From assembly GCF_000237925.1 (NCBI RefSeq), contig NW_017386055.1, positions 186,001 to 250,000 of the forward strand: DNA of 64,000 bases. The letters run 5' to 3'. The notes under the pieces were generated by a model that saw nothing but the letters and a program-made list of their open reading frames with translations, was not told where the DNA came from and ran no database searches. The stretch comes from Schistosoma mansoni. Its lineage: Eukaryota; Platyhelminthes; Trematoda; Strigeidida; Schistosomatidae. This document shows positions 1 through 14,953 of this stretch, piece by piece. Position 1 is the first letter of the stretch, and each line of letters begins with the position of its first letter. Made by a program: the position numbers and the translations under genes.

Positions 1-895
1 TCGGGTGGTGAGCAGATAGGAGTCGATAAGTTCGTGAATCTGGGTAGTTACATAAGTGCTGGTGGTGGCGCAGATGATGAAATCAATTCACGTAAAGTGA
101 AGGCCAAAGCGACTTATGCCAATCTAGTTCATCTTTTGCGCATTCGTGATGTTAGCTTGTCTGTAAAAAGTCGAATCTACAACGCGTCTGTGAGAGCAGT
201 ATTTCTTTATGCTTATGAAACCTGCCCCCCCTCCCCCGATTTGAGGATGTTGGACAACTCTCTGTGTTTGATCATCGTTGTCTACGAAAGATTGCTGACA
301 CCCAGTGGTAAAACCATGTTAGTGATGCAGAGGTTCAGCATCGTGTGTTCGGGTTCAGAGAAGATAATCCAATTGGTGTCACCATCTTGGAACATCGACT
401 TCGGTGGCTTGGACATATTCTACGAATGTCGTCCCAGAGAATTCCTCATCGTGCGTTATTCGCTGACGCTGGGACTGGTTGGAAAAAGCGGATAGGTGGT
501 CAGTGTATGACATGGTGTCGTGGTATGAAAGAAAGCTGCAAAGGGCTGGCTTCTGTTGGACCTTCACGACTCCCTGGCTGGGATCCGAGGGATGGTGCAA
601 CACAGTGGCTAGAGACGTTATCAGATATGGCTCCTTCTGTAACCTTTTACTTTTATAAAGAGTGGTTCTAACTTCCTTAACTGAAAGAGTTCTTCTGGTT
701 GTAAATTTCTGTTCCCCCCTATTCTTATTATTACACTAACACTAATCTGCGGTTGTTGTTCTTTTTCTCTTTTTTCTTATATGCACCTTACCGTCTTTTT
801 TCTCTTCTCATTCTCATTGTTTTGTGTGGCGCGTATATATCTGGTGCCCCCCTGTACCAATGTTTATGTGTTAAAAAATAAATAATAAACTGGTG
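1..895 (+). mobile_element. RTE-type LINE (family A), 3' part, cut by the window edge
   Basis: The sequence enters in the C-terminal third of an RTE reverse-transcriptase ORF, shown by NLGSYISAGG, YANLVHLLRIRDVSLSVKSRIYNASVRAV, then RLRWLGHILRMSSQR and QWLETLSDMA in shifting frames. The reading frame is broken at least once between about 230 and 350. The 3' UTR ends in a tail of the form GTGTTAAAAAATAAATAATAAA near 890. Its closest relative in the window is the copy at 15760-16536. Confidence 0.8.
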
Positions 896-1133
896 ACAAT
901 ATTTCACAACTAACGGCATAAAATATCACTCCCAGCTTATTCTAAACCATCAGATTGCCTCACTATGAACATAACCTTTTTTATATTTTGTGTCAGTGTG
1001 GCTTACGAACGTATTCTGTAGCAACAATAGTATCAATGTAAGCTATAACTGTGCAACTAGATAATATACAATTTATCATGTAGGTATAGCTACATATTGA
1101 TATAAGCTTTTTAATACCATCTTTATTTTTCAG

Positions 1134-1277
1134 GTCCTGTCTTTGCTTTTACGTTTACGAAATACTCAATCTTTTATGTCTTCTTGCGAAGACCTTTTTC
1201 AGAGTTTCTCTCGTAAAGTTGATATTTCCAATATATCTAGTGACTTATTCGCTGACTCATCCACTGAATCACTTGGA
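1134..1277 (+). CDS. Probable 5' exon of the haspin gene
   Basis: An open stretch of 48 codons runs from a good acceptor (TTTATTTTTCAG) to a good donor (GGA then GTAAAG). An in-frame ATG at 1176 would start MSSCEDLFQSFSRK. The frame ends in phase 0, while the next exon (1512-1720) needs one base left over. Either a small exon lies between them, another donor is used, or this is not an exon. The content is acidic and Ser-rich, in keeping with a haspin N-terminus, but there is no diagnostic motif. Confidence 0.45.
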
Positions 1278-4200
1278 GTAAAGTTGTAATAACTTTCATG
1301 GAAAGACTTATTATTATATTTTCTTAAAGAGAGAAACCGAAGGATAAACAAAACCGTGTGATTCATAGCGTCGGTAAACTTATTCCAGACTTTTCTTCGT
1401 ATGAAAAGCATGAATTAGTTGTGGAATCGGATATTAGTAACCATACATCTTGTTTTCACCATCAAATAGCGAATCGTAAGCTGGATTTTATCATTTAATA
1501 ATTATTTACAGGTAACGAAGAACGTACTACTCCACCTGAATACCATCCGAATTTGGTTGTAAAAACCAAATCTTATGATATTTTCAATAGTTCATCTGCT
1601 GCATTTTGTAGTACTCCTGGACCATCAAACTCCCTTTCCACCTTGAAGTCGCTTAAAAATACTCATGATTTACCAGCACCTAAAATTGTGTCAGGTGATG
1701 TTTTAGTGAATACTCTTCAGGTGAGTTGATTTTTGTCCACATGGATCATAATCCAAATCCCTGTATAATTGTGTTTATTTCAGTCAATTTTTAATCCTTA
1801 TTAGTTTCTAACATCATTTGTTACATGCTGGTCAGTTTACACAGTATAATACCGATGAGTTCTGGAGTGATTCGGAACAGTTGTAACATAAAGTATGAAA
1901 TCAAAATGTCCTTGCCTTTTAAATTGTTGAATCGTAATTTATAACTTTTAAAAGATCTACCTATTTTATAGGCACATAAATCTAATATCTATTCAGACCG
2001 AAATTCCTGATCATCTACTTAATTTCTGTTCTGTATACGTTGAATCTGCTCCTTAGGTTTCAATTGTTCTTGTTTTCTTGATCTTACCTTTGTTCTCAAT
2101 TGCAACTGAGTGAGTTTTGCGGGCTGTTGTTAGGTGCACATAAAAAAAAATTATAAAATTTTCGACGTCTATGATCAATAATATGCCTTAACCACAACTA
2201 CTGCTTCGAAGCGATGATTGAGTTTGCCTATCGTGATGACTGTCGAGCTGGAAAATTCATTACTTAAGGTTCTATTATGCTAGGCAGGTCAGTTTGAGAG
2301 AAGTACGACCAAGAATAGAAAAAAAAGGTCTAAGGTCAGAATCTTACTACTGATTGCACTGTAGAATCAAGGATGGGGTTTCCATCAGACAGCCAGCATC
2401 TGCGGGGATATTGCTTTCTTAGAAAAAAAGAGGAAGAGATTAGAAAATTTTTCTACAGAAAACACACCTCACTTTGTATCACAAACTTTTGTAGCTAACC
2501 GTAAGGCCCTAAAGGTACTGAGCCGATACATCTAAAGTCACTCAAAAAGATTCGTTTTTCCTCCCTCGAGCGGTTGCCTCTTAGACATTAAGGTCACACT
2601 TCGAAGTTAATATAATCACTCTTTATTTGATTCCCTTCCCAGGCACCTAAAAAAGAAATATGGACAACTTACCTCAGCTATAACCGCTTTTAAGTTTATC
2701 CAAACATAAAACTCAACGAAACAGTTTACCATTGGTTTCGCTTCACGATGTGATTTCAATCGAATAGATTCAAACTTCTGTGAAATAATACATGACATCC
2801 TACTAATAATTCTCACTGTTACATAATTCTTAAGTCATATTACCATTAAGACTAAAAGAAGCTGTGCTGATTCAAATCTGATGCCTAAATTTACGTTTGT
2901 ACAGAGTGTGTACTCAAAACTATCATTTTGGTTTTTTCAAAAAGACTTTGGATGTATAACTTGGATTCAGTGAAATATTTGTAGCTAAAGCATTACATTT
3001 TCAAACCTTTCAGTTTCATACTCAAAAACTATTCCTTTTTTTATTATTCGGACAGTTAGTTACTTTTAGTAGTCTTCATGCATAAAGTGTTACTTAAACC
3101 TAAAAACACCAATCTCTGGTTGGTCACTGCATGATATATCTTCACTTGTTATTTGATATAAAGTGAGTGAGAGTGAGAGAGTTTTTAAATGCCAAGTTTT
3201 CATGAAACATACAGAAGTTTATTTTATTATTTAAACACAAACATCGGTACAAGGAAGCATCAAATACATATGCGCTACATAATAACAGTAAGGCCAATAG
3301 TAGTTGTCATTGGTTTGTGTGGCGGGTGGGATGCTGCCCATACAGTCAAACCGAATCAGGTGGTTTTCTTAGGGGACCACTCCCCGAGTCTTTGACCTAA
3401 AAGTCGAATCTACAAGGTAGTGGAGCAGCGTAAGGAGATACAGTCTTATGGTAGCCGGTCACTAACGAGTGATCCATACACCCTTTGTTCCCTCAGGATA
3501 CTGGAGCCGATGTCCGTGTTCACCGGCCCGGTTGAAGCGTCGGACATTCGCTTTTCGTCCCCTCAATTTCGTAAACAACAATTCTGCCACGAAAAGGCAG
3601 TGAGTAAGACTTTCCGGGCAGAGGCTATATTCGCGTGGCCATGTGAGAGTATTTCGTGAGAGAGAGAGAGCGGACTCTCGCCACTGTTGGCCGTACCGGG
3701 GCATTTGGGGCAGCAAAGTGAATAAAAGTTGGTCGTTACATCCGTATTATTATTATTACTATATGGTATTGTTAATAATAATCGGTTTTTAAAAAATGTT
3801 TCAGGTTACACCTATTCATCCAGTATTCCCTAATCGAAAATCTACTGTCAATTTTAAAATGGGAAATATTTCATCACAAGTAAATGGTCAACAAACATTA
3901 ACATCATCCGATCATTCTATGTCTACACATCATAAGAATAAATTAGTAAGTGACATAATTTCAACTGTCAAACTTATTCTTATTAAATTTTTACTTATTA
4001 CATAATATTATGTAAAATCAAGTCAATAAAAGGTGTATTGTTTACTTGTAATATATATTCTAGTGACAACGGTAAAAAACTAATGATGGATTGGTTGAGG
4101 TTAGACATTAATACCGTTGGATATCGGCTCAGTGGTCTAGAGGTTAAGTGCTCTGGCGCGAGACTGGTAGGTCCTGGGTTCGAATCCTGCGAGGCGGGAT

Positions 4201-7200
4201 CGTGGCTGCGCACTGCTGAGGAGTTACATAATAGGACGAAACGACCCTCCAGTGCTTTCAGGTTTTTCAAGGTGGTCTAGCTTCAATTGACTCATGATCT
4301 TAACTATGTAAAATCTAATGACTTGGTTTAATAATAATGATAATTATTATATATATCGGTAGTGATATTTATAATGCGCGTATTAGTGACGATATTTCCG
4401 GAGATATGGTCAAAAGTTGTAACCAGTGAGGTTTAATCAGCCCAGTTGTCTAGAAGTTAAGCGTTCACTTACGAGGTTCTAGGTTTGATCGCGTGTGTTA
4501 GGGTCATGGATTTCCACTGCTGGCAAATTCCATTCTTGGAGAACGAGCTGTCTAGTGCTTCCAGGTTTTCAGTGGTTGTTTAAACTAGGTTTCGGTTCCT
4601 CGTGATCTCAATCTATTTAGTTATTTATTTAAACACACAAATATTGGTACAAAGTGGCACCAGATATATATGTGCCACACAAAAAATTGTCATTTTATTT
4701 GTGTGAGGGTTATGATACTGCCCGGGTGCCCAGACCGAAGCAGGTGATTTTCTTAAGGGGCTACACTCGGAGCCTTCGACCTAAAGGTCTGATCCACAAG
4801 GCAGTTGAGCATCGTGAGGAGATACAGTCCCATGGTAGCCGGTGACCAACAATTGGTTCATACGCCATTTGTGCCCTCAGTATCCTGGAGTCCATGTGCA
4901 CCATTGGTTTGGAATGAGGGTTTTCCAACTCCTCTAGGTCGACCCTCTGTGTTTACGAACCCGGTTGAAGTGCCGGACATTCGCTTTTTGTCCTCTCGGT
5001 TTCGCAAACAAAACCCCAGCCACGAGAAGGCTGTGATCTCAATAAAATTCAACGATCTACACAGTCCTCATGCTGACATACACTACCTATTTACTTGACT
5101 TCGCCTGTTAACCTTGATGGAGCATGGGCCGTCCTGGGTTATCCTTTTTAGTTGTCAAGTGATATTCGTTCTTTTGATGTCTGCCTTCGATTCTCGGCGC
5201 AATGTGTTCTTTGGTCCTCTTCTTCTTTTTGCCTTGAGGACCCAAAGTTATGGCTTACACAGTGAACCAGCTGGACGATTTTCTCACTGTATGTCCTATC
5301 CATTTCCAATGTCTGTTCCCAATTCCCTCTCCAGTTAGAATCTGGTTTATTCTCTGCCAAAGTGGGTCTTTGCTGATAGCGTTTGAGTAATGGATATGAA
5401 AATCTTACACACACTACTGTTCATAAATACCTGTAGTTTTTTGATGATTAAAGTAGTTCTCCAAGTTTCAACTTCTCACAGTAGAACTGTCTTGACGTTC
5501 GCACTGGAAATTCTGGCTTGGATGTCTGACAGTTGTTTTGAATTCCATATGTTCTTCAGTTGTAGGAATCCTTTCCTTGCTTCTCCAATGCGTGACCCCA
5601 CTCTGATATATATAAGTCGTGGTAAATAAGAGTCTTTCCATAGTACAAATAACCGACGATAATCCCCTAAGAATTGCTTAATATAATATTATTTTGATGG
5701 TACAGAAAGAGAGTTTTAGTAAGGAGATCAAACTGGCATATACTCGTTTATGTGTAATTAACAAAACAGAAAAGCCTCAACTCTCAACGAAGGAGTCAAG
5801 TATAAAATTTATGTATTGTAACTGTATTATTAAATAAGTAACTAGAATTTATTCCCCTTCTTTGACAGGTACATATGCGCCACACTATTTGTGTGTGTGG
5901 GCTGTGATACTGCCCGGGTGCCCAAACCGAAGCATCAGGGTTAAGTATTCAGACCAACTGCACTTCGTTTAGAAATAATTCATTTAGATGTTGAGTATGT
6001 TTCTGTCTTCCTGTATTATATCCTTAAATCCAACCTTTCTTTTATATATTACTACCACTAAATTAACTACTTCTATGAATTCTGTGTTGATCTTGTTGTG
6101 CTAATGAGGTATGACAACTTGGACCGATGCATATTTATGCCTGGTCCTACGTTGTAGCTGACTAACTGACTGTATCCTATCAACGGACATTGTTTGTAAG
6201 TTGTATATCTATCGAAATTCTTTTCATGTAATTTAATTCATTTCGAATTACAATACATAAATTCCCGTCAATCCTGACAAAATTTTCTTTTCTTTAATGT
6301 TGGATTCTTATTAAAGGTGGTTACTCATGGCGTAGATCAAATGCCTTCTTCTCATGTATTACAATGTTTTAATTTGTCTACTACATCTACCAATCAACAA
6401 ATTGAACATGATCAAATTCCATTCCAATCATCATTTTCTACAATGAAGAAAGTGGAAGCTGGTAAAAAATCTGGATCCTACACAAAACGACTTACAAGAC
6501 GTTTTCGTTGTGAAAATATGATATTAAATCGTTCATATATGGTAATTTAACTGCTGTTAAAGTTTTATTGTATGTAATGATATATTTATTCTCTCGATTA
6601 TTTTCTCCACAATTATTAGCTATTATATTTGTACTTTGACCTTCGATCTACATGTCTAATTCACAGGACATCTTAGCAACTTTAGGAGATCCAGTTTATT
6701 AGTAGTCAATGACCTAAATAGGTTCATATACCATTCGATCCGTCCAAGTTGTAGAGTTCATCTGCACTATTGGTTTGAAATGAGGACTTTCCAAATCGTC
6801 TATAAGGTTTCTCTATATTCGTGAAGTCAGTATAAGCCCCGGATATTCGCTTTTACTCAACTTATCTTCGTAAACTACACCACTTCGTATAAATAGTGGG
6901 TAGGAGTTCGCTATCTAAACCTTTAAACGCATGACTATATAAAACCATTTTGAGAAGGAGCGAACGCTTTCAGTCACTGACCCCACTCTGGCATTTGGGT
7001 GTATTTCCTCACTCAATCCTCTATATTAGTTGCAGATTACGCTTTGGTGGTGTTTGCAGAGCAGTGTAATGGGTACTTGCTATGTTTGAAGAGATTACGA
7101 GTTCACCTAAATCGGCTAACAGAACAAAGACTCAGCGACACAATGACAAGATAAACTAACTATTTCGATGTGTTCTAGCCCCGTTAACTTTAGGGAGAAG

Positions 7201-10200
7201 TCCAGGTTCGAAAGCAGCCAGAATCAAGAAAGACAACAAACACAACTCTAGCGTATATATATACAGCATAAAAATGTCCCTCCGAAACGTCATTAAAGGC
7301 ATATTAAAAGAGACAACGAACCATTAAAATTTAGGGTCCTTCCAAGTGAGAAATACAATCTGAAAGTAAGAATGGGCGCATTTGGTGCGAGAACGAGAAA
7401 TTCAAATTTCTGAAATAAAATTACAAAAACAAGATGTTTACTGAGTTCTAGAGATCTAGCACCCCCAACAGTACTGTGCTTCAGTTTCACTATAATGTTG
7501 AGGTATATCCTGTTGTATTATTGTTTGCTCTATCATATTTTACATGTCACTTAATCATTCAATCAAAATATCCGAAAACCAGATAAATGGTAAAAAGTAC
7601 CTTTTTATTGTTATCAAGTATCATAGATGAAAAATAGGCGCTAAAAGTAAGGTTCGATTATGATCATGATCTTGAGTATTGCCAGTGGCATAAGAATGCT
7701 TGTTACTTCCCATCTACTCATATCGTGGAAGGAATTTCTTTTTGAGGTGTCTGTAAAGGAAATTGGGTTAAGGGTGGTATGACAACCTGAGAGTGTAACC
7801 ACATAGCCCAAAGAAAAAATGCTTGAGATCAGTTACACACGGCTTTTTCGTAATTAGTTTTATATGTATTTGCTCAGTATTTTTAAGGCTTTATTGCCAG
7901 TCACAGAAATATATAGGGCAAGGTGATGTGTGCTAATTTCATGACTGATCTTTTTTTAACCTCTACTTCCGTTGTGGTTAGGTAGCATCTATATATTTGC
8001 TGTGGGAAACGCCTTCCTGGCGTCACACTCCTGTACAATCGATAGTACTAATCCGCCTTCGAGCCTAAATCTCCTACGTTAGTTCTTATAACTCTCAAAC
8101 CAACCTGTCTAACATAGTACGACCTTAAGAAACAGATAGTCCAGACATTATATCATCGTTCGGTCGTCATGATATGCAAACCCGACCATAACGTCAAGGT
8201 AGCAGTTACGGTTGAGTTCTGCATTAATAGTGATGATAGTAAATTGATGATAAAATTAAAAATAAGTGTTGTCCAACTTAATAATGCCATTGAAGAATGG
8301 TAACTTAAGAAGTAGTAAAATTTTACAAAGTGTCTAGTTATTTTAGGTGCTATTCGTCATCGATTGGTTTCAGTCGGAGTATTACTGGAAACCGACGAGT
8401 ACTAAAAAGGCGTCTCATTTTAGTTCGAAACTCTTAAATCGTGTCTATTCATGTTATTCCGCCAAGAATTGAATCTAATCCGTTCAAATGTCTTATACTT
8501 CTTGGTTTTCAATGTTACCTCCAAGTAAGCGCAGCTCTAAACGAGTATCATGTACAAATTAAAGTTATCTTTACTAAACTATATAGTCCGAACTTAACAC
8601 ACACTATCTGGTTATACTGTGCGTATTGCCTCGATATAACCCCATTGCACAAGCAAGTGACTATCAGGACTCAGTAGCTGAGTGGATAACGGGATGGCGT
8701 TTGAAGCGAAAGGTACTGGGTTCGAGTCCCAGCGTGAACATCAACTCTGAGATGCAAGTACATCGAGCTGACGAGTCCCGAATAGGACGAAACACGCGTC
8801 AAACTGGATTCTACTGCTAGACACTATCCATCTTTGCTTACTATCTGGTTAGTCAAAAACAGTAATGGTAATAATTATCTAATGTAAATCATTTTTTTCA
8901 ATAATCATTCATTTTTATTTTCATTTATTAGACATTATATGAAGCTGGAGATATTAAAGGGACATTGTTTAAAATTTGTGAACAATCCGATTACAAAACA
9001 TTTGGACAATTATTTATTCCAAGGTAAGTCTTTCCGTCACTCATTTTTGTTGCCTTCACTCGTAGATTTTACATTTTGATGTTTTGTTCTTTGAGCTGGA
9101 TAGTTTGATCGTTCAGTGCTTCCAGCTTTTCCCTGGTGGTCTAGCTTCAATTGACTCACACTTTGAACTAAGAAAATACTAAATCTCCACAAAACCCCCT
9201 CCTGATAATAATAATCATATGCACCCTAGTGACTGACTTCGAGAGGTAAATCCAGGAGTTCTATTGAGAAGCAGTGACCAGTGGAGTTCAAACGAGGTCT
9301 GTTGCGAGATAAGAACTCACTGAAGACAATTGGTGAACGGTTGCTTAACTTCGTGAATTGGTTTGGGTTGACATAAACACCATCGGATGCCGGCTCAGTG
9401 GTCTATCGGTTAAGTGCTCTGGCGCGAGACCGGTAGGTCCTGGGTTCGAATCTCGCAAGGCGAAGTCGTGGATGCGCACTGCTGAAAAGTCCCACAATAG
9501 GACGAAATGGCCGTCCAGTGCTTCCGAGTCTTCCCTGGTGGTTTAGTTTCAATTGACTCACGATTTCAAATATGAAAAATACTTTAATCAATTCAGTAAC
9601 TTGTATGTATACACAACTTGCGTATATTATCAGTCAATTTCAACCCCAAAACCACTTACACAGTTTCTATCGTTTTACTTATAGCGAAGTTTTCAAGTGA
9701 TTTGGAATATCTATGATTAATTGAAGTCTAAGATTATCAGACAGTGACCTTACTAGTTTGTGATTTGTGTCACATTCATAGGTGCGTACTTCCTAGTTAG
9801 AATCAACGAAATAATTATTGCATATCATCAAAAACTTCTGTAAGTAATATGACTTCATGCATAGGACATAAATACATTTATTCATTGTTCTTCTATAAAT
9901 CTTAAAAGTTATCTGTCTATAGACATCCTGATAGGTCTTGCTGTTTAAACGCTATACTCGGATCCTAATCTAGTCTCGTAACCCCCAAGCTAAATCTACA
10001 AAGCGACTTGAACACGAGAGAAAAGGCGCAAAATATGCGAAAATCACTTTACTTCAAAGGTACAGAAAATATGGGGTTTTTATAGTATTTTAGAAGTCCT
10101 TAAGTTTTCCTGAAAATTCTAAAATACTACTAAACATAGTAGCAGTAAATTAATTAGCCAATCAGAAACTCTACATATGACTTTCCATTTTCACGATGTT

Positions 10201-13200
10201 TCCAGCAAAACCCCTAGTCAACGCTGATTGGATAAAATGCTTCTTAATGTTTCCTGCGCTTGTCGTGTCTATTGCGAGGAATTTTCTGGATCATCCCAAC
10301 ACATCCAAGGGATTAATATTAGTGTTTGATCAATGCAAGAAGATGGTTGACCTGTGTTATATTTTATTTATTTAAATAGTTATTATTAAATTTATGTGTG
10401 GGCTGAGGTATTCTCCAAGTCTCCCAGCGGAAGCAGGTAGTTTTTTTAAAGGGCCACTCACCGACCCTTTGACTTAGAAGTCTAATAGTCAAAGCAGTGA
10501 AGTGACATTAGGAGATCCCATCCCATTGGAACCGGTAAGAAAAAATAGCTTCATACGTCATTTGTACTCTCAGGATCTTGGAGTCCATATGGATCATTGT
10601 TTTGAAATCAAAGTATTTTAACTCCTCTAGGTGGAATTCTCCTACCCAAGAACCCGCTGTAAACGCCGGAAATTCGCATTTTGTTCTCAATTTCGTAGGC
10701 AGCACTCCCGTCACGGAGAGGCATTATGTAGGACTTCCCTGACAGTGGCTATTTGTGCGAAGCCATACGAGAGCATTTAGAGAGGGATAGTGGACTCTCC
10801 TTGTTGGAATATTCGGTATCCTTCAACTTTGTGAATCAATAATATTTGCAATTGTTCAGTCAATCATAAGTAGCTTATTATCAGGTATATAAATGTATCG
10901 ACTCAAATTGCTATACAGCGTGTCCTAGAAGTGGCAATACTATCAGTAGTAGTATCAGTAGTATTAGAAAACACTAACCATGGAGAATAGGATTTTAGGA
11001 GGAAGACTAGATTCTCAGAATAAAAAATATAAAGTAATCTTGAAATTGAAAATCTACGGGAATTCGGAGAGGGAAAGCATCTGAGTCACTATGACCGATT
11101 CCGAGATGTGTCACAGTTTCCAACTACTGGGGAGTGTAATCGCAAGGACACCAACCAGGTATTCTGCATTTACCTACACGTTTCAGACCAACAATCACTG
11201 GCTTAATGGACTAATACCATATCTTGGTTTGGCTACCCCTAGTTTTCTTTGAACCCACCCCTACACGAGCCATCATTGCGCATCGAGCTAGTCGGGGAAT
11301 TAGCATACGTAATGCATGTGCTAACCGTCTCAATCGATGATGAGCCACTACCTCGTCAATCGATTTGCCATACTTACTCTAGTATTCTGAGCTTAAGCTC
11401 GGAATTGTTAACTTAATCTCAAAATATACGACTAGTGGTTCGAAGACACCTGTAATCAAGTACTATTAGAAATTTACGAATATTTTTTTTATTTTTAAAG
11501 CACTCCTTTCATACCTATAAAGTAGGAAGGGATCGAATCGCTACATAATAAACTCGTTTCTTAGTTTATAGACGGATATCTCATCTATGCCACAACTTGA
11601 CAAAAGCCAAGTGGGATTTTTGGAATTCATCCCTAATGTTCTATATGACTGACTGATTTGAAGTTTCTACTCTATGGTCTGTATCAAGTGAACATGTTTA
11701 TATTATATTAAATAATTCAAGTTAACTGACTGTTCGGACTGTTGAGTATTAACTTACTTTTCCGCTTTATTTTAAACCACATTCAACACAACACATGCTT
11801 ACTTACATTTCTTTTAGTCGTAGGAAAAATCTGAGTAAAATTGGTGAAGGATGCTTTGGTGAAGTGTTTCGTTGTCCAGATGAATCCAATCCAACTGAAT
11901 ATGTTGTCATTAAATTAATTCCAATTGAAGGTAATATTAAATTCAATGGAGAATCACAAAAATCTTTTAGTGAAGTACTTTCAGAGGTTATTGTTTCCAA
12001 GTGAGTAATTAAATGTTGCTCCTTTTAATGGTTGAATAATACGTTAAGTTAAATATTTTGAAGTGTGTATAATATTCCAGTTTATATCAACGACAAAAGC
12101 CCCCAAATGCCCTGGTACGGCCGAGAGTGGGAAGCGTCCGATCTCCCTCTCGAAATACTCTCACATGGCCAGCGAATATATAGCCTCTGTCAGGGAAGTC
12201 CTACTCACTGCCTTCTCGTGGCATTACTGTCGTTTACGAAATTGAGAGGAAGAAAAGCGAATGTCCGGCGCTTTAACCGGGTTGGTGGACACGGAGGGTC
12301 CACCTAGGGGAGTTGGAAAATCCTGATTCCAAACCAATGGTTTTCACATGGGTTCCAGTATCTTCAGGCAACAAATGGCGTATGAATCAATCGTTGGTCA
12401 CTGGCTACCATGGGACTGCATCTCCTTACGATGCTCCACTGCCTTGTGGATCAGACCTTTAGGTCAAAGGCTTGGGGTTGTGGCTCCTTAAGAAAACCAC
12501 CTGTTTCAGTTTGGACACCCGTGCACTAAAACAGCCCTCACACAAATCAAATGAGATTTGTGAGGCGCATATGTATCTGGTGCTTCCTTGTACCAATATT
12601 TATGTGTTTAAATAAATAAATATAGAAAGAAAAGTTTATCGTTGGCTATCAAGATCAACGAATGGATTTGCCACAACTTGGGATATACCAAATCATCTAA
12701 TAATTCAACCGTTCAATCGAGAATCGAATATCAGTAATCAAACCTTGTATTGATCTCAATTCTACCGAGGATATCTGCATTATTTTCATTCTTCATCACC
12801 TGTGTTGTTGGTATTTTGTCCGAAGTCCGGTTCCGATTTTGATATACAAATTTCCTATACCCAAGTCCATTAGAAATTCAAGCCACATTGGCCTATGTCT
12901 CGTTTCACAGAAAAAGAAGTTGTATCTTAAACAGTAGCATTCACTTATCATTTAGCCGGATGTCTAATTGGTCAGCAGTTTTCTTGATTATAAATCCAAA
13001 GGCAATTGCCAAATTTTGTTGATGCACTTTGTGACACTAAAACTGGCAAAATAGTATTTAATTTCTAGTTACACTTGTAGGTGTCTTAACTATCTTCGAT
13101 TTCTTAAAAACTACCATTAAGGTTTCTCAGATCATTTAATAGAAGAAATAACTCTTGAGTTTACTGACTACACAATCCTGCGTCGGTTCATCGTTGTAAG

Positions 13201-14775
13201 CTTGACGATATTCCTTGCATATGTTTTAAAACTACATCTGGTAATACATAATTGAGACATCCTGTACGATTCCCTTTCTATGAGTTGCACATACGAAGTC
13301 GATTACAATGAAGGCTTATAGCTCTAGAAACTAATAAGGGATGAATTGTGCTTGTTTGTTCTTCCATCAAACAACAGAACCCTGAACTACTCTCATGAAC
13401 AATCCAACGCTCATAAACCAGTTTCTCAACTTATCTTTTCGAAATAAGCAGATGTACTGTAAAAACTCACTATTTATTAATTAAAATATAAGTTCCCTGT
13501 TATATGTTATATATATATGATTGATTGACTGAATGGTAAGGGATGGAGAATGATGCATCGACTTTATTTATTTAATTAAACACATAAATATTGGTACAAG
13601 GAAGCATCAAATACATATGCGCCACACAAATCTCATTTGATTTGTGTGAGGGTCAGGATACTACCCGGGTGCCCAAACTGAAGCAGGTGGTTTTCTTAGG
13701 GGGTCATACCCGGAGCCTTCGACCTAAAGGTCTAACCCACAAGGTAGTGGAGCATCGTGAGAAGATACAGTCCTATGGTAGCTGGTGACCAACGATTAAT
13801 TCATAAGCCATTTGTTCCCTCAGGATACTGGAACCCATGTGCACCATTGGTTTGGAATTGTGGTTTTCCAACTCCCCTAGGTGGATTTCTGTGTCCACCA
13901 ACCCGGTTAAAGCGCCAGGCGTTCGCTTTTCGTCCTCTCAATTTCGTAAACAACAGTAATGCCACGAGAAGGCAGTGAGTAGGAATTCCCTGACAGATGC
14001 TATTTACACGTGGTAATGTGAGAGCATTTGGAGAGGGAGAGCGGACTCTCCCCACTCTCGGCCATACTAGGGCATTTGGGGGCTTGCTCAACCCCGTCCA
14101 CGGGTTGGCCTCGTATTACATGATGCGTCGAAGCACAATTTCATACCTTTAAAATTTTAATTCCCACTGACTACACATTCATTAACTATTTCTTTACAGA
14201 GAACTAACTGCTCTTGGTATGGGTCTTAAAAATAATACATGTGGATTTGTAGAATTGAAAAAGTATGTTTACATTCTTTTCTCTATACAGATTATGTTAT
14301 GTATTGGGACTCAAATATTTTTTACTATCTCCTCCTCATCACCATTCCAACCAAATTATAGTCTAGATTAAATTAATCAATTTATTCCATCATTACTAAG
14401 TGGCCAATTTACACAATATTCTGTCGGCTTCTTCCGTGGTTCAATAGTGAAATACAACAATACCTATCTCTTGATGATATTCATTAGTATCACTAAATAG
14501 ATGATTAATTATACTCAATTAACATTTATTATGTAAACCATAACTCAATGTAAGATAAGTCTTAGTAGTATTATCCACCACCTACAACTTCACCAAGAAT
14601 CGAAAACATACAGTTCTTAGGACAAACATATAAAGTAGGTGACTGAATACAGTTGACAGGAAACCTTTGTTGGTTATATTTTTTGTGTTGGTTAGGATTA
14701 GTCAGCAAAACGTACCTACAGTTTTGAGGTAACGAATACTCCATCAACCTAGTGCTAACTCCTTAGTGATGTTTA

Positions 14776-14847
<72 letters not shown>

Positions 14848-14953
14848 TTGTTTCAGAGTTCATCTTATCCAAGGTTCATTTCCTGCATATTTGAAAAAAG
14901 CATGGGATAAATATGACAAAGAGAAAAAATCAGAAAACGATAATCCAAGTAAG

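Noticed and set aside
4117-4200. Possible tRNA gene (A and B boxes)
   Set aside because: The boxes belong to the H2 SINE; no cloverleaf with a proper acceptor stem can be drawn, and the same sequence recurs at many sites.
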